From Diphasiastrum complanatum (taxonomy: Eukaryota > Streptophyta > Lycopodiopsida > Lycopodiales > Lycopodiaceae): a stretch of 64,000 nucleotides of DNA. Below, piece by piece: positions 58,609 through 64,000 of this stretch (positions are counted from its first letter, which is position 1; every line of letters starts with the position of its first letter). A program made the translations under genes and the position numbers. The notes under the pieces were generated by a model that searched no databases, was not told the DNA's origin, and saw only the letters and a list, made by a program, of their open reading frames with translations. Location of the stretch: NCBI GenBank assembly GCA_029204225.1, contig CM055113.1, forward strand, positions 23,730,357-23,794,356, given 5' to 3'.

Positions 58609-58869
58609 GCCGGTGTAGCGTGGCTATTGTAGTCGTGAGAACGTATGGGTCTATGAGATAGCTGATTTTTACTGGCTGTATTCATGTATTGCTCCTACAA
58701 ATCAGACTGCGTGAAGTTGTTGTCGTTCTGTTCAGATTGCGTGAAGTTGGGCTGCGCTCAAATGGTTGATAATCTCCTTAAAGTGTACGTCTTCTCGCAC
58801 CCCATGAAACTATTTCTTATGGAAATATATATACACTTGTTACAATAGCAATGTTTGGGGATTTTACTG

Positions 58870-60030
58870 CTCTAGTCATTGAATGATCTTTTGGCAATAT
58901 CGTGCGTTTTCTGTTTCGTGAGTTTTCGGAATTTACAGGATCTCCCGAAGGCAACATATATACTACACTGTTGGTGAGCAGATCTTCTTTGCGTGGCGAT
59001 TTTCAGAAATCAATAATGACATCTGCTTGCTTTGAAGGAGCCACAAGAATCTTTTGATATTTCACGGGCTTTTCCCAGCAGGAAGAGTCAGCACCAATTT
59101 GAGTGACAGATAGTCCAGCGGTAAGCGGCGCAGATCTGAAGAAGCGTGCATTTCTAGAGTTTCCAATCCGAAAGCGATGCTTTCTCCTTTTGACTTTCAA
59201 GTAGGGCCACGCTTTTCCATTCACCAGAATAACATCTCCAAAGTACTCTGGCTGAAGTTCACAGCAGCAGTCATGTCAAGTTTATTACACTTTCAACTTT
59301 ATATTATAACTCACTTCTAAAAGTGCATTACGAGTACATTTTTTTCTCATGAGCTGAAACATTTTCACGTTCCTTCTATGCTTGATGTGTTTTATATAGA
59401 CCAGCGATGTTCCACAAAAGTAAGTTGCCACTCTGATATCTCACCTGCCATTGAGGATGTATGTGTGGGTTCTTTCCAATTGAATGAAAGTATATGGATC
59501 GTTCCGATAGTCACTCCAGTCAGATATCAACAAATGACGATCGTACTTGTGTCCAGATGGAAGATTGAGCGGTTCTTCAAGAATTGGGTCACGAATGACG
59601 TAGGTGCCATACAGACCAGCTAGGATATTTTTACCCTTGTGAGTAGCATGGCATGATCCTGATAGCAGAGATTCCCTGGCTGTTGAATGTTATAAGTAAT
59701 GGTAGACTCGCTTACTCCACATGGCTCCATTCTCCTTAAAGCCGGAAGTAAAACATCCATGTGAATGTCCATCGCTTTCTGGTTCGTTGATGCCACCATG
59801 CACATGTACCACAGTAGGAATTCCACCATATTTTGGCCTAGCTATGTCAAGACTGTAATCAAGCCGGAACACATGATGTTGAGGCAGATGATTCTCCCAC
59901 CTGTTATACGTTTCCAGACCCGCCTTGGCATCTATTGTGGGTCCTGGGACGTTGGCCTTCTTTGCGCTGGTGCCAATACGCAAATACAGGAGTCGGTGGG
60001 ATGTCGCAATGGAATTTCTGTTACAAAATC
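58870..60030 (-). pseudogene. LPR1-like multicopper oxidase, frameshifted and truncated
   Basis: On the minus strand the order is AKKANVPGPTIDAKAGLET, then GGIPTVVHVHGG (copper ligand HVHGG), ESDGHSHGCFTSGF, NIQQPGNLCYQDHAM (normally WYHDHAM), GLYGTYVIRDP, HKYDRHLLISDWS and, after an intron with donor GTGAGA at 59444, PEYFGDVILVNGKAWPYLKV and FRIGNSRNARFF. This is the cupredoxin order of plant LPR1/LPR2 ferroxidases that act in phosphate-dependent root growth. Frame breaks lie near 59975 (extra T), 59690 and 59630 (A run). A TGA follows DVIIDF at 59.00 kb. The third cupredoxin domain with its HxxHC copper site is missing, and the WYHDHAM ligand motif is altered to CYQDHAM. It is non-functional. 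Confidence 0.85.
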
Positions 60031-60034
60031 AGGT

Positions 60035-61125
60035 TTCTTTATCACTTAGAATATTGAATTTTTGTTACATCAGAATCTTTTTGTCAATCAGAATATTGAA
60101 ACTTCGTTGTGATACCTACAAATTTGGCATTATGCTTGTGCTCCATCACATCACAATGTGCAAGATAGATTAATTATGATTATTTAAAATCGCGTACAGT
60201 GTGCTATTTTCCTCCAACTCTACAAACATTGGGGAGGACAATACGAGACTGATTTTCCATGAGTTAGTTATGAGACCGTGAGGACAAGGAAGTCTGTCGG
60301 ATTTGCATGGTGGAATAACCTGTGACTCTCTTTTTCAATGCAAAAGGTAAGATTCTATTTTGTTGTAAAACTGATCTCTGCAACGAAATTCGGAATAAAT
60401 TGAGGCCATAGTATGAAAGGTTTTGAGGCTTGAGCAAGCGCTCGCACATGAATATCTATCATGATGGAACTATTATTGCAAGGAAGCAAAAGTTGGAAGA
60501 ACAATTTCCACATTTTATGCATCATTTCCACATTAATTCATTCCCTTAGCAATGCAACAAATATTGCAATTCGATAGGTGAAACATTGGATATAATCTAA
60601 CTTGCAATCACTCTGTGGCAGGTTGTCGCCATAGACTTTGCAACATCTGCATTTCCAAGCATGCAGAGGCCTGCTGTCGTCCTGGTCAGCTGTCTGTAAG
60701 TTGTCCTTTCTACATTATTGTGGCAATATTATGACTCCCAATCAATGCTCCCAACTTATTTCATCAAAGTCATTGCGGATTCTGACTACGGGACAGATTG
60801 AATCCGCGATACCCGAGACAGAGCGGCTGTACTGCCCATATCCTGACCGTACTTTATAAACAGTTTTACTCCAAGCATATAGCATCTACACTTGTTATTT
60901 TTGCTCTAATGATAGCAAAGTCATGTGAGTTTAGTAACACTGATCGACACATTCAGATAATCTAAGAGTTCAATTCTTCTGTTGCAATAGGCAAAATAAT
61001 AGATGGTATTGAGCGTCTATGACCCATCTCATGGAATCTTGTACTTAGATTTAGACTATACCAAACTTGTGTATTTGGTAAAGTTAGCCCTTTATGTTTG
61101 ATTTCCAGTGAACTATTGAATTGTT
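60035..61125. other. Gene-free stretch upstream of the oxidase relic
   Basis: No recognisable exon. The N-terminal part of the LPR1-like gene would be expected near 60.0-60.3 kb but was not identified with confidence. Confidence 0.45.
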
Positions 61126-61127
61126 TG

Positions 61128-61261
<134 letters not shown>

Positions 61262-61319
61262 ACAACCATTTGGAACCTTTATGAGGGAAATTCGAGGTTT
61301 CATTGTCAATAGTAGATGA

Positions 61320-63430
61320 CTAGGTGTATAAGATTTTATTGCATAAATTTAATTTTTGGATATTGTAATTTATGAGATTAAAAGGACACAAATAGAATCT
61401 ATGTAAGTACATACACAGTTCTTTGGTAAAATGTTATGTAGTATGAACTTTGTTTTAAAGTATCTCACCCATAAAAAAAACTTTTTGAATTTGTACTACT
61501 CTAATTAAGAAGAGAATAGTTTATTTGCGGTCATAAATCATTGGCAACGTGATGTTTGTGAACTCAAACAAGAATGTCTTTTTGAGTTTTAAAACTATAA
61601 CCTTAAAAATATTCAAAGAGGATATGATTGAAATGAAATTGCTCATTTCATTTTAAGGATATCTTTTCAACTAATTAATAATTTGTAAATGGTTTTGAAT
61701 ATTGCAAAAATTTCTTCATGATACTATAAGCTTGGAAGATATGCAAATTTATTGATTAATTCAAAGTTCCTACAAATGAGCTAGCTACATTGTGACTATA
61801 AGTTGTTTCATTTAAGTTGCATTGAGATTCTAGGACAAGTGATGTCTCCATCTTACACACCTATTGCGATGTTACAATCTAGTGTACTCTCTCCTCCAAA
61901 TGATCAAATTCCTCCCCATATTGGTTACAATTAAATTGATTGAAGCAAATTATATTTAAACAAAACCATTACCAATGCTCTATGTTATGAGCCATCAAGT
62001 GTAATTCTTTCCAGTCGTTAGTCAAAGTCCATACCACAACCATGAGTTGTTCAAACCGCAAATTGAGATTCCAAAATTCCAGACTACTAGGATTACCAAT
62101 TTTCCACTAACTATGGTGATTATAATTTAGCTATTTCTTGAAAACAAATACATCTAGCTTTAACCATGCACTTGACATTGATCTTGCTAGCACTAAATTT
62201 AGTGACAAAATTTTCAAGTTTAGTATAGCTCCTCATGCTTGTTGAAAAAGTTCTAACAAGTTATAAATATAGCTCTTAGCATATGGAATCTTTGTTTTGC
62301 TATTCCATTTGCCAAATGCTAAAATTAGATCAGGTAGCTTGAGTAGTGGGTTAGAGCAACCTCTTGTCATCATAATCTTTATCAATTGTCAAAACTCCAC
62401 AAAATTTGCAATTGTTTATGAAATTTTCGCCTGTATGTTGAGTAGCTATAGATTGGAGCAACCTTTTGTCATCATGTTAGTTATCCATTGTCAACTTTCC
62501 TTAATGCCAATTTTATAGAATCTCCTTCCTCATTATGTAGTAATAATCTCATATATCTGTCAAGGCTCAGGTTTTGTTTATGGTTATCCATTTGGACTCG
62601 GTGGGAAGGAGGTGTAATTGCATGCTTCTCTATAGTGTGTGCTATTTTTCATCTTGATCTACAGTTTCACCGTTCGAGGTAATAGTAGTAAACCACAAGC
62701 TGAATATAACTTCTTTTGGATGTCGCCCAAAACTAAAAGATTTGTTCAATCCAAACATATTCTTACAAGAAAACGTTGATGTGCTACTTTATATCAAGGA
62801 TTGTGATTCATGCATTAGAGACTGTTTTTATGGAAATGGTAAAATACATTCATATTTTATTGATGTTCATGGCAACTATTTTGAAAAGATGTTACTATGC
62901 CACAACATACAAATAGGAAATGTGAATACATAGGAAGCTCGCGATTCGTGTATTTGGGTATTTATTTTTGTTCCGTACCTAATAAAATGCTGGTTATAAT
63001 TAAATGTGTGCATGTATTAGTAATGCTATAAAATTTTTTTTAGAGGCTATTACAATGCGACAACTTAAACAAATACCCGGATCCATTACAAAATTTATCC
63101 ACCTCTTATTTCGGAAATCGGTAGCCTAACTAGGTTCGTGTGTACAAACACTCTTTCGTACTCCAAATGGGTTATCTCATTTTTTGTTAACAAAAATAGG
63201 CTTTTTTTTTTAAACACATTCGAATCTATTGACCAGATTTGACTTATAACAAATATAAAAAATTAAAATGACAATTTAAGGTAGGGCCATGTGACTTTTC
63301 ACAGTCCTTAGTTTTCTTTGTGGATTTCTACTTTTTTTTAGTTCATTTTTCAAGAAATTTTTTTTGGAACTTTTTTTTTTTTTTTTCTGGTTTTTTCATT
63401 TTTTGCAATTAAATTTTTACATTTTTCAAT
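61320..63430. other. Gene-free AT-rich stretch
   Basis: No domain-bearing frames. Two loose copies of a word set occur at 62.34 and 62.44 kb (GAGCAACCTCTTGTCATCAT and GAGCAACCTTTTGTCATCAT, each followed by an ATTGTCAA word). Long T runs occur at 63.33-63.44 kb. Confidence 0.5.
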
Positions 63431-63441
63431 TTTTTTTAAGG

Positions 63442-63550
63442 AATGTGCATGTGGACAGCCAATGACGACATGCTACCACATAGAGCATGCATGCAGAATG
63501 TGCATGCACTATGTGGCAGCCCATCATTATTGGCTGTCTACATGCACATT
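63442..63550. repeat. Inverted repeat, 42-bp arms, 25-bp loop
   Basis: Arms 63442-63483 and 63509-63550 pair at about 33-35 of 42 positions, with the outer 22 bp matching except for one base (AATGTGCATGTGGACAGCCA against AATGTGCATGTAGACAGCCA). The loop is itself rich in GCATGCATGC palindromes. It may be a small foldback transposon or a hairpin RNA source. Confidence 0.85.
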
Positions 63551-63671
63551 TCATCATGGCTTTATTATGACCAAAATGCTCACAAATTTTTTTGGAAAAG
63601 AACATCGTGCTTCTGGAGGTGCTTCCAAAATACAAAGAAAATTTGAGCACTTGGCATTATAGGGAGAATCT

Positions 63672-63820
<149 letters not shown>

Positions 63821-64000
63821 CTAAAGTTTGTGAATAGAGTTTTTAATTTTCTCTATTCCATAAAAACAAAAGACTTTTGATGTGGGAACATGTTGATGTA
63901 TTCAATAACCTTGCACTTCGTTGAATCACGTTTTGTTTTTAAAGGAAGTGACTATCTTTTAACTATTTGAAAGACAACGGATGTGCTAGTCCAATTTATG

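Overview
This window looks like nuclear DNA of a land plant with a large, repeat-rich genome. It is AT-rich, introns run to several kilobases, and most of the sequence is decayed transposon or unassignable intergenic DNA. The recognisable host genes belong to plant families: a CFS1-type FYVE/SYLF protein, a translin first exon with telo-box leader, a glutathione S-transferase and an LPR1-type multicopper oxidase. The mix of kilobase introns, Ty1/copia, Ty3/gypsy, BED/DUF659 hAT and a Penelope-like fragment would suit a fern or other large-genome vascular plant. The lineage is an inference; no species marker was seen.

Layout: 26-160, last exon of an unidentified + strand gene. 1.39-3.08 kb, broken copia relic (-). 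6.4 kb, T/G tract. 8.6-10.3 kb, hAT relic (+). 10.4-12.9 kb, repeats rich in CGTTCCGGAACG, a copia RNase H scrap (-) and a gypsy-leader-like motif. 14.6-18.3 kb, a nearly full-length, intron-bearing but disabled hAT transposase gene (-), with a CT microsatellite and a GTTTCGAAACG-rich zone beyond its 5' end. 20.7-20.9 kb, translin-like first exon (-). 21.5-25.2 kb, the main Ty1/copia copy (+), which lacks its protease region and carries in-frame stops. 25.2-31.8 kb, no genes but several direct and tandem repeats. 31.9-38.2 kb, the best gene in the window: a five-exon FYVE plus SYLF gene (-) giving 700 codons without a stop, with a probable spliced leader and promoter at 38.2-39.5 kb and three degenerate ~145-bp repeats inside the leader.

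43.7-55.0 kb holds a GST-like gene (+). Seven exons join in matching phase, but there is an in-frame stop and one core exon could not be found. Its introns hold an hAT fragment, tandem duplications, a gypsy relic that is itself split by a ~1 kb element carrying a 58-bp-arm near-perfect hairpin, and a copia integrase relic. 57.5-58.1 kb (-) resembles the N-terminal part of a Penelope-like reverse transcriptase. 58.9-60.0 kb (-) is a multiply frameshifted LPR1-like multicopper oxidase. The right end has a compound AC/AT/AG microsatellite, a 42-bp-arm inverted repeat and a long CT/AC microsatellite.

The host genes do not form an operon-like unit; each stands alone. The likely active gene is the FYVE/SYLF one, whose Arabidopsis relatives act in PI3P-dependent endosome and autophagosome maturation. 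The translin and first-exon fragments may belong to working genes whose other exons lie outside or were not recognised. All positions and reading frames were read by eye; no database search was run.
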